A DNA stretch of 64,000 nt from PSRF01 sp051000815 (GCA_051000815.1 JBPCNX010000038.1:57006-121005); one strand, 5' to 3'. Numbered from the stretch's first letter, positions 50,669 to 59,449 are shown. Notes: generated by a model from the sequence alone, not told the origin. A program made the numbers and translations.

Positions 50669-51946
50669 CTACGTTCCCGGCGTCAAGCGCATCAGTCCTG
50701 ATGCGTCTCGAACCAGAAGGTCGCTCCCAAGAAGAACGGGCGCCGCCCAGGTTGCGCTCTCAGCAACATCGTATTTCTTTTCCACTTCAAATTTCGGCGT
50801 GGCGCGACGAGCAATAATCAGATCCCCGTTGTTTGTCAGGTAGACTAGATTCGCCGGCGTCAACATCACCGAGGCGTGTTCGCCTTCCCTGCCTTCGGTG
50901 ATCCAGCGGATCGCGCCGGTCTTCTCATCAAGCGCGACGAACTGGCCTTTTCGTTTTTCCGAAAGTCCATAAATGAGCCCATCACCATACACCGGGGAAC
51001 TCATGTACATCGCTACATCGGCATTCTTCCAGGCCTCGGTGGCTTGCCACTTCCCTTTCACCTGCGCCAGCGCAAATGCATGGGTGCCCTGTCGTGGTCC
51101 GGAAACAATCAGATGAGAGCCCGTCCAGATTGGAGTAACGATGTTCTCGTGCCATTCGTCAGGGAACGGTACGGACCAGAGCTCAACGCCGTCCTTCGTA
51201 TTGAGACCGACAATCGAGCTGTTGGTCATTGTGACCAGTTGGGAAGCGCCTCCGACGTTGATCAGAACAGGCGATGCGTAGCCTGGGCCTGGACCGCGCC
51301 ACTCCCAGCGCGCAGCACCCGTTGCGGGATCGAGCGCCATAATCTGACCACCGTGCACATCGCTGCCTACCTGCACCACGACGAGGCCGTTGACTAACAG
51401 TGGGGAGGCCGCGGTGCCACAAAAAAGTTTTGAAGTGTCGACTGTGTTCGAGAAGTCTTTAGTCCAAAGCTGTTTTCCGGTAGCGGTATCCCAAGCTGTC
51501 ACCACCCCCGTGACTCCAATCGTAAACAAACGATTACGCACGACAAGCGGCGTCGCGTTCGGCCCTTTTGCCATCTTCACGGCGTACTGGTTCTTTTTAA
51601 ATGGCGCGGGATACTTCTGTTGCCAGAGCACTGTGCCTTTGGTGTAGTCAATCGCTGTCACCCACTCCTCGGGATCCTGGCGGGAGTGAACAAAAACACG
51701 GCCGTGGGAAACAAGCGGCGATGAGTATCCTTCACCTGTCTCCACACGCCAGACGCGCTTGAGAGTTGCCGGCCAGGCCTTTGGTGCGAACGACGCCGGA
51801 ACCAAACCATCGCGGCTGGGACCGCGCCACTGACTCCAGTCCTGACCGCTGCCATCGGAGGCGGTTGCAAGAAGGAGACACACAGCCGCAAAGAAACTCA
51901 CAGTAACGTGCGAAAGCGAGATTCTATTGTTTTTCAAACCGTTCAA
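50669..51946 (-). CDS. Secreted PQQ-like (quinoprotein-type) beta-propeller protein
   Basis: The 425-residue protein starts at TTG 51946 with an AGGAGG (51955-51960) 8 bases before it. That sequence overlaps the end of the upstream gene. A signal peptide precedes the motif Q-D-W-S-Q-W-R-G-P. Repeated propeller blades follow, each with a W-x-T or G-x-x-x-A-x-D-x-x-T-G-x-x-x-W pattern (A-W-D-T-A-T-G-K-Q-L-W, A-L-D-P-A-T-G-A-A-R-W, A-L-D-E-K-T-G-A-I-R-W). Such propellers act as quinoprotein dehydrogenases or, more often when the cofactor residues are absent, as binding scaffolds (BamB-like). No heme site is present, so enzymatic function is uncertain. Confidence 0.88.
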   Translation of the reverse strand: MNGLKNNRISLSHVTVSFFAAVCLLLATASDGSGQDWSQWRGPSRDGLVPASFAPKAWPATLKRVWRVETGEGYSSPLVSHGRVFVHSRQDPEEWVTAIDYTKGTVLWQQKYPAPFKKNQYAVKMAKGPNATPLVVRNRLFTIGVTGVVTAWDTATGKQLWTKDFSNTVDTSKLFCGTAASPLLVNGLVVVQVGSDVHGGQIMALDPATGAARWEWRGPGPGYASPVLINVGGASQLVTMTNSSIVGLNTKDGVELWSVPFPDEWHENIVTPIWTGSHLIVSGPRQGTHAFALAQVKGKWQATEAWKNADVAMYMSSPVYGDGLIYGLSEKRKGQFVALDEKTGAIRWITEGREGEHASVMLTPANLVYLTNNGDLIIARRATPKFEVEKKYDVAESATWAAPVLLGSDLLVRDASGLMRLTPGT

Positions 51947-51959
51947 TTTCTTATCCTCC

Positions 51960-52745
51960 TCAAAGGCTCCGGCACATCTCAGCCCCCCAGGGCGTAGCGA
52001 CAGCCCGCGTAATTGCGGACCTCACCTCGGCAAAATTCCAGTCTTTGCGTTGGTAGATTGAGCCGTCGGCGTATTCCACCCGATTGATCACCACTTGCTC
52101 TTTGAAAGGGTTTCCAGACTTGTTGGCGAGGCTTCCCACGCTGATCACTGCGCCTGGGTTCGCCGAACTAAAGGCAAGTAATTCTTTTTCTTTATTCGGT
52201 TTCATTTCCACGCCGCAGATAAACTGCCTGCGTATCACGTTCGCCGGATTTAGCGACTCAGTGAATTGATACTCCCAGAATACGATTTCGACGACCTTGG
52301 CGCCCGAGTTCCGGACTTTGACCCTGTGCTCAAATCCATCGACGGTTTTGGCTCCGGACGAACGTGATTCTTGCACGGTCTTTTCCAACGCCGCGCTACG
52401 CGCATCTACAGTCAGGGTCCTGGGATCCGTCGCCCCTGGAGGATCATTAGCTCTCTTACTCCGTTCGTAGTTAATATCGGCCCGAGTTACGGCCGCGGCC
52501 GGAGCGACACTCTCAGGGGCCGTTTTTGCAACGGTCTGACGACTCTTGTTCCATTTGAAAGCGAGCACGACAAGGGAAGATTCTGCAGCAGGGTCCGAGG
52601 CATTCTGACTTTGCGAATTGTACGAAGCGGGAATCAAACCCTGATGGCCGGGACCGCGCCATTGATCCCAGTCCTGAGAGTTGATCGATTGCGTAAACCC
52701 GATCCCGACAAACGCAGTTGCCAGGCTCAGAATGAGTTTTCTCAT
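51960..52745 (-). CDS. Secreted protein of unknown function sharing the N-terminal motif of its PQQ-like neighbour
   Basis: This 261-residue protein has a signal peptide (M-R-K-L-I-L-S-L-A-T-A-F-V-G-I-G-F). After it comes Q-D-W-D-Q-W-R-G-P-G-H-Q-G-L-I-P-A-S-Y, almost the same as the neighbour's first mature residues (Q-D-W-S-Q-W-R-G-P-S-R-D-G-L-V-P-A-S-F). No propeller follows. The rest is a Ser/Ala-rich linker and a beta-sandwich-like region with F-E-H-R-V-K-V-R-N-S-G-A-K and W-E-Y-Q-F, typical of FxLYD or CARDB-like domains. It is 13 bases upstream of the PQQ-like gene and probably translated together with it. Confidence 0.75.
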   Translation of the reverse strand: MRKLILSLATAFVGIGFTQSINSQDWDQWRGPGHQGLIPASYNSQSQNASDPAAESSLVVLAFKWNKSRQTVAKTAPESVAPAAAVTRADINYERSKRANDPPGATDPRTLTVDARSAALEKTVQESRSSGAKTVDGFEHRVKVRNSGAKVVEIVFWEYQFTESLNPANVIRRQFICGVEMKPNKEKELLAFSSANPGAVISVGSLANKSGNPFKEQVVINRVEYADGSIYQRKDWNFAEVRSAITRAVATPWGAEMCRSL

Positions 52746-52859
52746 AATAGTTCTCCTCTGGTGTAATCATACTCCTGTGAATGATGAGTGATAAGTATTG
52801 TCCCCATCGTAAAGACTACCGAAAAGGATTTCGGATTCTTGAAGACGAGTGCTACTTTT

Positions 52860-52950
52860 CTTCATTCGTGCCGATTCGTGGTGATTCGTGGTTTGTTTTC
52901 GCCGAACCGAATGGCTCACGATCCACGAAAATACACGAAGCATCACGAAG
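52860..52950. repeat. Foldback, GATTCGTGG variant
   Basis: Left arm contains two GATTCGTGGT units. The right arm is GATCCACGAAAATACACGAAG with CATCACGAAG. Its layout (two 10-11-bp units per arm) parallels the CCGCGGATT family. Confidence 0.6.
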
Positions 52951-53118
52951 TATACAAAAGCTAACCGCGAAAGATTAGTGGCGGTTCGAAAACTCTTGTG
53001 CAACGCCCGGCGCGTTCCAAACCGCCACCTGGAAACCTTCTACACGGTGCTTGTCCCTACTCCCAATTACGCCTTTAAGTTAGAATGGCGGCGTTTCCTG
53101 ACATAAGTTGTACAGCGC

Positions 53119-53219
53119 AGCCACAGACGGACACGGATTTACACTGATTCCCAAACACGCTTCAACCGACCCCTTTTGTTGCCCTTATGATCTGTGTGAA
53201 TCCGTGTGAATCTGTGGCT
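53119..53219. repeat. Foldback element, CCACAGA variant of the CCGCGGATT family
   Basis: Left arm AGCCACAGACGGACACGGAT then TTACACTGAT pairs with right arm ATCTGTGTGAATCCGTGTGA then ATCTGTGGCT (53190-53219). Confidence 0.75.
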
Positions 53220-53290
53220 TATTCGTCCGGTCGGTATTACCACCCTGGGGAACCCGGAACCTCTAGCAACCGACGGCGTATTGATCTTGC

Positions 53291-54115
53291 ATGACTGAAG
53301 AACTGAAACCCATCAAGAAGAAGCGACGCGAAGAAGCGCTGCCCGAGCGCCTCCTGCGCCGTGTCTTTGAGAGCATGGGTGACGTCGTCGATCGCAAGTT
53401 TGGACGCACGGTCGAACCGAAGGGCGGACTCACCACCTCGCAGCTGATCGATCGTATGAAGCGTTTGATCGACGAGCGTGCTCGCGACGAGGGACGCAAA
53501 GGACGCATCGCGCCGCATTTTCTGAAGTTAAAGGTAGAGTGGGGCACACATTCCGAAGCACCGCCGGAAATTCTGAAGGAACTGGAGCACGAAGTTCTCG
53601 CCGAGGCCATCGATCACATTAACGATCATCGCTACCGCACGCTCGCTCCGATTACCATCGAGACGGAAGTGGACATTTTCACGACAGGTGTCTCCGTCGA
53701 TCCTACTTTTGGTGAGTTTGAAGAAGAGTTGCGCAAGGAAGACGAAGCAAAACGTGCCGAAGGAATCCGAATCCCGCACGCCGCGCCTCCGATGCCGGAC
53801 ATAATCGTCGTGGCGCGAGTCACGAAAAGAGATGGCACTACCGAGGTTCCACTCAGTTTCAAACCTGGCGGAAGGCGAGTTAATGTGGGACGCGTCTCCG
53901 ACAATGATCTCTCTTTCAATGACAATAGCGTTTCCAAAATTCATGCGGCGTTAATGATGAACCAGGAGGGCACGTTGTTGGTTGCCGACACCGGGTCGAC
54001 GAACGGAACGTTCATTAACGGCCGCCGGATCTCCTACGGCGAAGCGCGGCAAATTGAGGATGGCGACGTGGTTAGCTTCGGCGATGTCGAAGTACGTTTT
54101 CGAAAAAGTGAATGA
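53291..54115 (+). CDS. FhaA-like protein: DUF3662 domain plus FHA domain
   Basis: This 274-residue protein has, at about 15-150, the N-terminal domain found in actinobacterial FhaA (D-V-V-D-R-K-F-G-R-T-V, then I-A-P-H-F-L-K-L-K-V-E-W-G). At 190-270 lies an FHA domain with V-N-V-G-R, S-V-S-K-I-H-A-A-L and S-T-N-G-T-F-I-N-G-R, the residues that bind phosphothreonine. In mycobacteria FhaA binds proteins phosphorylated by PknA/PknB at the growing pole. The same gene neighbourhood here (PBP, RodA, PP2C, kinase) supports a matching role. It lies 34 bases before the PBP gene. Confidence 0.9.
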   Translation: MTEELKPIKKKRREEALPERLLRRVFESMGDVVDRKFGRTVEPKGGLTTSQLIDRMKRLIDERARDEGRKGRIAPHFLKLKVEWGTHSEAPPEILKELEHEVLAEAIDHINDHRYRTLAPITIETEVDIFTTGVSVDPTFGEFEEELRKEDEAKRAEGIRIPHAAPPMPDIIVVARVTKRDGTTEVPLSFKPGGRRVNVGRVSDNDLSFNDNSVSKIHAALMMNQEGTLLVADTGSTNGTFINGRRISYGEARQIEDGDVVSFGDVEVRFRKSE

Positions 54116-54149
54116 GGTGATGCTGGCTTCGTTTTGAATCATATCCAAC

Positions 54150-56051
54150 ATGTCACTTCTCTTTCTGCTCCAGACTCCTACGCCGACACCGGTCATTGTT
54201 TCAGCTCCCGAGAGATTGCCGGCACTTCTGACTCTGATATATCTCGGCGGCTTTTCGCTGCTCATCCTGATTCTCTTATTTTCACTCTTCCGCAATCGGC
54301 GTCGCAGTTCGACGCCGACCGCCGCGTTACCCGAAAACCTGCCGCAAGCTGTGAAGCGTCGTCTTGGCTCCACTTCTACAAATCGAGGTCTGCGCGCACT
54401 GCGCTGGATCTTTCTGCTGCTCGCAGTCGGAATGTTTGGTTTTCATATCTACTGGGCCCAATACGCCGAGGAATCGAACGCAAAGTTTCAGGAGCTCAGC
54501 TACAAAGACTTGAGAAACCGGCGGCTCTCGGAATCGACGTTTCGTGGCTGGCTTTTGGATCGCAGCGGAAAACTTGAGAAAGCCCTCGCCTACTATCGTC
54601 GCGATGGCAATGGAAACATCCTGCGTGAGTACCCGATGGACAAAGCGATGGCCCACCTTTTTGGTAGCGATCGCGGTGATCCTGGTTTGGAGCGCGCGCT
54701 CTTTGGCGTCGAGAGCGGCGCCCTACCTGAGGCGCTGGAGGTGGTGCGACGAAAAACGCCGCAGAACAAAGGGAATACCGATGTGCGCCTGACCATTGAT
54801 CGGGAACTACAGCAGGCTGCCGTCGATCAGCTCAAGGGGAAGCATGGCGCGGTTGTGATTCTCAATCCGCAGAACGGCGAAGTGTTAGCGCTCTACAGTG
54901 AACCTTCCTACAGCATTAAAGAAGTTCAGGACGAAACCACCTGGTTCAAGTTGGAAGCGAATCAACGCGACCGGCCGCTGGTGAGCCGCGCGTTGGGCGC
55001 GTATTACATTCCCGGCTCAACATTTAAGACGGTGACTATGACGGCGGCTTTCATTGCCGGGATCCAGGACACCGAGTTTGTTTGTAGTGGCGGCGGATAC
55101 TACGCAGCGCCCGGCGCAAATGTAATTTATGACGACGGCGGCGCGGGCGAGGTTCACGGCCGCATCGGGATCGATACAGCGTATGAAGTTTCCTGCAATC
55201 AGTATTTCGCGCAGATGGGTGTGAAGCTGGGCGCGGACAAACTCAAACAAGCGGCGCAAGTGCTGGGCATCGGAGCTTACGATACACCTGGTGAAGCATT
55301 GCGGGGACGAAAACAACCTGAAATCTGGAATGCCAGCAGCGACGCCATCAAGCGCGCGCTTGCGCCTCGTGAGGCCACGATCGTTACCGGCAAGCAAGTG
55401 ACACGTTACGATCTTGCGTTGATTGGTTATGGCCAGGGTTACGCCGGGCAGATGACACCGTTTCAGATGGCCCTCGCGGCGTCAGCGATTGGCAACATGG
55501 AAGGCAGACTGATGAAGCCGAAAATTGAGCTTGATCGGCCGCCGGAAATCTTCAAGCAGGTCGTCCCACCGCAAAGCGCGCAGCGCCAGAGGCAGATCAT
55601 GGGGCTGGTAACTGGCGGCTCGAGTGGGACGGCCCGCGGTGTCTTTGGTCCGGTGAAAGCCGCTGGCATTAACACCGGCGGCAAGACCGGCACCGCGCAG
55701 AAAGTGGTTCCTGTTTATGATCCCAAGACCGGTCAACCGAAAACGCGGCATCGAGTAGAAAGGGACAACCGCGGCAATATCATTCGTGAATATGAAGAGA
55801 CGATCATGGATGAGGAACACCCGCGCATCGATGGCTGGTTCCTTTGCATCGCCCCTTTGGAGCGACCGCAATTGGCGATGGCGGTAATTGTCGAAGGTGG
55901 TGGGTATGGTTCACGGTCAGCAGCGCCAATCGCCGCAGCGCTGGTACTAAAAGCAAAGGAGCTTGGTTACTTCAGCGCCGCAAATCTGCCAAAGCCACAA
56001 CCAAACAACCAGCGGGGGCCAGGCAGCGCACCGCGCCGGAGGAGGCGATGA
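54150..56051 (+). CDS. Class B penicillin-binding protein (PbpA/FtsI type)
   Basis: This 633-residue peptidoglycan transpeptidase has intact active-site motifs: Ser290-T-F-Lys293 (P-G-S-T-F-K-T), Ser348-C-Asn350 and Lys512-Thr-Gly. Two membrane helices, near 25-47 and 83-103, precede the extracellular part, unlike the single anchor of most class B PBPs. A short insertion after KTG (about 523-560) carries charged repeats. It should crosslink new wall together with the adjacent RodA-type glycosyltransferase. The C-end is a Pro/Arg-rich tail. Two heptamer arrays fill the spacer to the next gene. Confidence 0.92.
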   Translation: MSLLFLLQTPTPTPVIVSAPERLPALLTLIYLGGFSLLILILLFSLFRNRRRSSTPTAALPENLPQAVKRRLGSTSTNRGLRALRWIFLLLAVGMFGFHIYWAQYAEESNAKFQELSYKDLRNRRLSESTFRGWLLDRSGKLEKALAYYRRDGNGNILREYPMDKAMAHLFGSDRGDPGLERALFGVESGALPEALEVVRRKTPQNKGNTDVRLTIDRELQQAAVDQLKGKHGAVVILNPQNGEVLALYSEPSYSIKEVQDETTWFKLEANQRDRPLVSRALGAYYIPGSTFKTVTMTAAFIAGIQDTEFVCSGGGYYAAPGANVIYDDGGAGEVHGRIGIDTAYEVSCNQYFAQMGVKLGADKLKQAAQVLGIGAYDTPGEALRGRKQPEIWNASSDAIKRALAPREATIVTGKQVTRYDLALIGYGQGYAGQMTPFQMALAASAIGNMEGRLMKPKIELDRPPEIFKQVVPPQSAQRQRQIMGLVTGGSSGTARGVFGPVKAAGINTGGKTGTAQKVVPVYDPKTGQPKTRHRVERDNRGNIIREYEETIMDEEHPRIDGWFLCIAPLERPQLAMAVIVEGGGYGSRSAAPIAAALVLKAKELGYFSAANLPKPQPNNQRGPGSAPRRRRR

Positions 56052-56060
56052 GGGCGGATG

Positions 56061-56123
56061 ATTGCCAATTGGCGATTGCCGATTTTCGATTGGCAATTGC
56101 CGATTGGCTATTTTCGATTGCAC
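56061..56123 (+). repeat. Heptamer tandem array (ATTGNCN family), 9 units
   Basis: Nine contiguous units, including ATTGCCA, ATTGGCG, ATTGCCG (twice), ATTTTCG (twice), ATTGGCA, ATTGGCT. It is the longest uninterrupted array of this family here and begins 9 bases after the PBP stop. Confidence 0.92.
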
Positions 56124-56160
56124 TGACTATCAATAGGAAAAATGCCGATCGATCGCTCCT

Positions 56161-56242
56161 AACTACTGACTACTGAATGCTGACTACTGAATGCTGACTA
56201 CTGACTACTACTACTACTACTGATTGCTGATCGCTGATCGCT
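56161..56242 (+). repeat. Heptamer tandem array (GACTACT / GATCGCT family), about 10 units with an ACT run
   Basis: AACTACT, then GACTACT alternating with GAATGCT, two GACTACT, a 12-base ACT run (56210-56221), then GATTGCT and two GATCGCT. It ends 10 bases before the rodA start. Confidence 0.92.
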
Positions 56243-56252
56243 TTCGCTAACC

Positions 56253-57944
56253 ATGAAGAACCGCGCATCATCACATCTCCTTGTTTTGCTTCTAATCGTC
56301 GGCTTTGAGATTGTCGCCTACGCCGCAATCCACCGTGCCGCGTTGCTTCGTGGTTATGAGACTTCGATCATCGGCGCCGTGCGCGACCTGATGATGTTCC
56401 TTCCCCTCTTCGTTCTAATTATCTGGTTGTCCCGAGTTATGCGTTTTGCGGGCAACTGGCTCCTCTTCACCTCAGCCATAATGCTGTTTGCCTTCGGCAT
56501 GATGATTCAATACCGGCTCTACAGCGATCCGGAATACAACGCCCGTAACAAAGCTGCGGCTCGCGAGGAAAAGATGGAAGCGCTGCGGACGCGTTACATC
56601 CTGGAGAACTACGATCCCGCAAAGAAGCAGATGATGGGTTTGCCGCCTACACCGGCGCGTCCGATCGACATCGATCAGCTGCCCCGGCGGCCTTCGAATT
56701 ACACTTTCTTCAACGCGGTCACTTCGAGCTATACCTGGATTCCGATTCTCTCGTTCTTCGCCTTCGCCGTTGCTTACTCGTTTTGCGTGCGGGATGGATT
56801 TCTTCTGTGGTTGCAACGCAACAGTTTCATCATCGTCCTGCTGACACTCCTGCCACTCGCTGCTGCTATCGTCACCTCCAGCGCGGGAAAGAGTTTGGGA
56901 AACATGACTCCCTGGGAGCCGGCAAAAATTCCCTTTCTCCTCGGGTTCGCGGGAATTCTGACGGCTCGTTACAAGGACCTCGCGGAAACCTATTGGGGCA
57001 TCCCTCGCGCGCGCGACATCGTGCCGCTCGTAGTGATGGCAATAATTCCCTTCATTCCGTTTTTCGCTCTGAAAGATTTCGGACAGATGCTGATCTTCAG
57101 CGGCGCTTACGCGACGTTGTATCTGGTCGCAGTGCGGCGCTGGCCGCAGTTGCTCGTGTTCGTCGGTTCGCTGTTTCTGGTCATTGGAGTCCTGGTAGTT
57201 GGCGCACTGCCGCGAAACATTCAGGAGAAGGTCCCGCTATTACCCACGGTCGCGCGCCCCATTTCGGCCGCACTCCCCTCTCGAATCCAGCAACGCTTTC
57301 ATCTCTGGCTCGATGGTTTTGACCCACCGTCTCCAGAAGTATCGTGGTGGAAAAAAGATTACGAAGAGGCCCTGAATCGAGATCCGGAAAAGAAGGAGAT
57401 AGTACAACAGAGTCCGGAACTTCAGAAGACTGCGAATGTTGAAATCTGGTTCGACAAACTCGCGTTTCAACCGGCACAGGCGATATTCGGCATCGCTTCC
57501 GGCAAAACGACCGGACGTGGGTTAGGACTGGGTTTTCCGGAAGTGATACCAATAGCCGATTCAGATTATGTTTATGCGGCAATCGCTGAAGAGACCGGTC
57601 TCGTGGGCGGCGCGGTGATTATCCTGGCTGTAATCATTTTCGTAGTTGCCGGTGTTCGCACATCTCTCGACGCCCGTGATATGTTTACCAAACTCTGTGC
57701 GGCTGGTCTTACGGCATTTGTAGGCTTTCAGGCCCTGGTCAATATCGGCGGCATCCTGCGCGCGTTGCCCATGACCGGAATTACGCTTCCTTTCGTAAGT
57801 CACGGCGGTTTTAGTTTAATTACCAGCTTTGCAATGCTGGGCATGCTTATGGCTTTTTCTCACCGCAACGCCGGCGACAAATTGCTCGCCAGCAGAGCGC
57901 CTAATCGAAGCTCTTCATCCCTAAAACTGGAGGCGGTCGAATGA
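56253..57944 (+). CDS. RodA/FtsW-type SEDS glycosyltransferase
   Basis: This 563-residue multipass membrane protein matches the SEDS family. The family signatures appear late: G-L-G-L-G-F-P-E-V-I-P-I-A-D-S-D-Y-V-Y-A, I-A-E-E-T-G-L-V-G and P-M-T-G-I-T-L-P-F-V-S-H-G-G. SEDS proteins polymerise lipid II into glycan. It is longer than E. coli RodA (370) because of an extra N-terminal helix group and a large loop with a Pro-rich segment (about 100-150) and another near 335-400. It overlaps the PP2C gene by 4 bases (ATGA), so the two are translationally coupled. Confidence 0.92.
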   Translation: MKNRASSHLLVLLLIVGFEIVAYAAIHRAALLRGYETSIIGAVRDLMMFLPLFVLIIWLSRVMRFAGNWLLFTSAIMLFAFGMMIQYRLYSDPEYNARNKAAAREEKMEALRTRYILENYDPAKKQMMGLPPTPARPIDIDQLPRRPSNYTFFNAVTSSYTWIPILSFFAFAVAYSFCVRDGFLLWLQRNSFIIVLLTLLPLAAAIVTSSAGKSLGNMTPWEPAKIPFLLGFAGILTARYKDLAETYWGIPRARDIVPLVVMAIIPFIPFFALKDFGQMLIFSGAYATLYLVAVRRWPQLLVFVGSLFLVIGVLVVGALPRNIQEKVPLLPTVARPISAALPSRIQQRFHLWLDGFDPPSPEVSWWKKDYEEALNRDPEKKEIVQQSPELQKTANVEIWFDKLAFQPAQAIFGIASGKTTGRGLGLGFPEVIPIADSDYVYAAIAEETGLVGGAVIILAVIIFVVAGVRTSLDARDMFTKLCAAGLTAFVGFQALVNIGGILRALPMTGITLPFVSHGGFSLITSFAMLGMLMAFSHRNAGDKLLASRAPNRSSSSLKLEAVE

Positions 57945-59449
57945 CGCAGCCGGCAATGGGTTTTACAGTCCAATCACAAGCCATAACCGACCGCGGGTTG
58001 AATGAGCGACGCCCGCTTAACGAAGATTCTTTTCTGGCCGACAGTGAGCGTCGTATCTTCGCGGTCGCAGACGGCGTCGGTGGCGCCGAGGCTGGTGAGG
58101 TTGCGTCACAGACCGCGGTGGAAGTGCTCGACGAAGCCTTTCGTCATCAACTGGACGGGGCTGATATTGAAGACCTGATGGAACTGGCAATCCAGCGGGC
58201 CAATGCTTCGATCCACCAGATGGCCCAGGAGCACGCCAAGTTTTCCATGATGGCCACGACGGTTGTCGCCCTTCACATCAAGGGAAACGTAGCGACCATT
58301 GGCCACGTCGGCGATTCAAGACTCTATCGACTCACTCGCGACGGAGATATCGTGCGCGAGACCGAAGACCACTCAGTGGTCGAGGAAGAGGTGCGAGCCG
58401 GTCGCATGACTGCCGAACAGGCTGCGAACCATCCCAGCAAGAATGTGATCAGTCGCGCTCTCGGCGCCGAAGACACGGTCGAGGTCGACCTCAAAACTAT
58501 TGAAGTCGACGAAGGGACTGAGTTTCTTCTTTGCACTGACGGGATTACGCGTCATATCTCCGACGGTGAGTTGCGACAATTGCTCGTGGTTCACGAAGAC
58601 CTGGGCGAACTGTGCGAAGAGTTGAAGCGCCGTTGTTATGAGCGAGGGGCAGAAGACAACCTGACTGCGATCGTCGTCCGTTGCGGCAGCCGGATTCGCG
58701 CCGGCGAACGTTCAGAGGATTTTCAGCACACCATTTCACCGGAATCAGAGTTGGCTTCGACGGCAAACAGGAGTGCGGTGGCGGCGCAGGAAGTTGTCGC
58801 AGATCGTACTTTGGACTCGTTCGTGCCACCCTCGCGGACCGCGTTTCCTGATTCGACTCAGCAAGCGATGCCCAGTGCGGCGGAACGACCGCTGAATATT
58901 CCCGACCGCGGTGCGGGAAAAGGCAGCGCCTTCCCACGTTTCCTTCTGTTCCTCTTCTTCATAGCCGCCATCGGTGGAGCGTTCTACACCGGCAGGCGTT
59001 ACAAAGGGCCATTGCCATTTTTGAGAGAACCCGCAGACACCCTGGCCCAGGCAACTCCCACACCCGTCATCGCTGAGGATCCTCTGGCAAAGTTCGAGCG
59101 CACGCGCGCGGAGATCGATAGCGATCCGAGGGCGTGGATTGCAACCGAGGTGACTCGAGAGCTCACCGCGCAGGGCATCCAAAACCCGCTCGAGTCCGTC
59201 GATCCCCAGTTTCTTTACCTCTATGGGCGCGCCTCAATGTTGTCCGGCAACAACTTCGAGGCGGCAAGGGCGTTTGAACAGGCCATCATTCGCAGCGCCG
59301 CCGCGCCCTCTGCGGCCAACGCCACTGTAAAGAAGGAGGCGACTCTTGCCCTCGCGGCAGTTGCACTAAAATCCGATCAGGAAAAACCCAAGGCCCTGAC
59401 CTATCTTGACGAAATGGCGCCATCGCCCTCCCCTTCCAACTCCCCCTAA
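57941..59449 (+). CDS. PP2C-family Ser/Thr protein phosphatase, membrane anchored
   Basis: This 502-residue protein has an N-terminal PP2C domain (about 10-245) with the metal ligands R-P-L-N-E-D-S-F, A-D-G-V-G-G, G-H-V-G-D-S-R and E-D-N-L-T-A. A linker leads to one membrane helix (F-L-L-F-L-F-F-I-A-A-I-G-G-A-F-Y-T-G, about 325-345). The C-terminal part outside contains a helical, TPR-like region. This matches actinobacterial PstP, which reverses the adjacent kinases. The 4-base overlap with rodA is seen directly. Confidence 0.92.
   Translation: MTQPAMGFTVQSQAITDRGLNERRPLNEDSFLADSERRIFAVADGVGGAEAGEVASQTAVEVLDEAFRHQLDGADIEDLMELAIQRANASIHQMAQEHAKFSMMATTVVALHIKGNVATIGHVGDSRLYRLTRDGDIVRETEDHSVVEEEVRAGRMTAEQAANHPSKNVISRALGAEDTVEVDLKTIEVDEGTEFLLCTDGITRHISDGELRQLLVVHEDLGELCEELKRRCYERGAEDNLTAIVVRCGSRIRAGERSEDFQHTISPESELASTANRSAVAAQEVVADRTLDSFVPPSRTAFPDSTQQAMPSAAERPLNIPDRGAGKGSAFPRFLLFLFFIAAIGGAFYTGRRYKGPLPFLREPADTLAQATPTPVIAEDPLAKFERTRAEIDSDPRAWIATEVTRELTAQGIQNPLESVDPQFLYLYGRASMLSGNNFEAARAFEQAIIRSAAAPSAANATVKKEATLALAAVALKSDQEKPKALTYLDEMAPSPSPSNSP

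Larger units (their letters stand above)
52746..53290. other. Spacer upstream of the FHA gene with two foldbacks
   Basis: 545 bases. Foldbacks of related type occupy 52860-52950 and 53119-53219. No promoter matching the consensus was recognised for the divergent genes. Confidence 0.5.

Noticed and set aside
52767..53003. Minus-strand frame of 78 codons before the FHA gene
   Set aside because: It lies across a foldback repeat and shows no coding character.
27570..56242. Heptamer arrays considered as CRISPR arrays
   Set aside because: Units are 7 bp, directly adjacent and without spacers. No cas genes are present.
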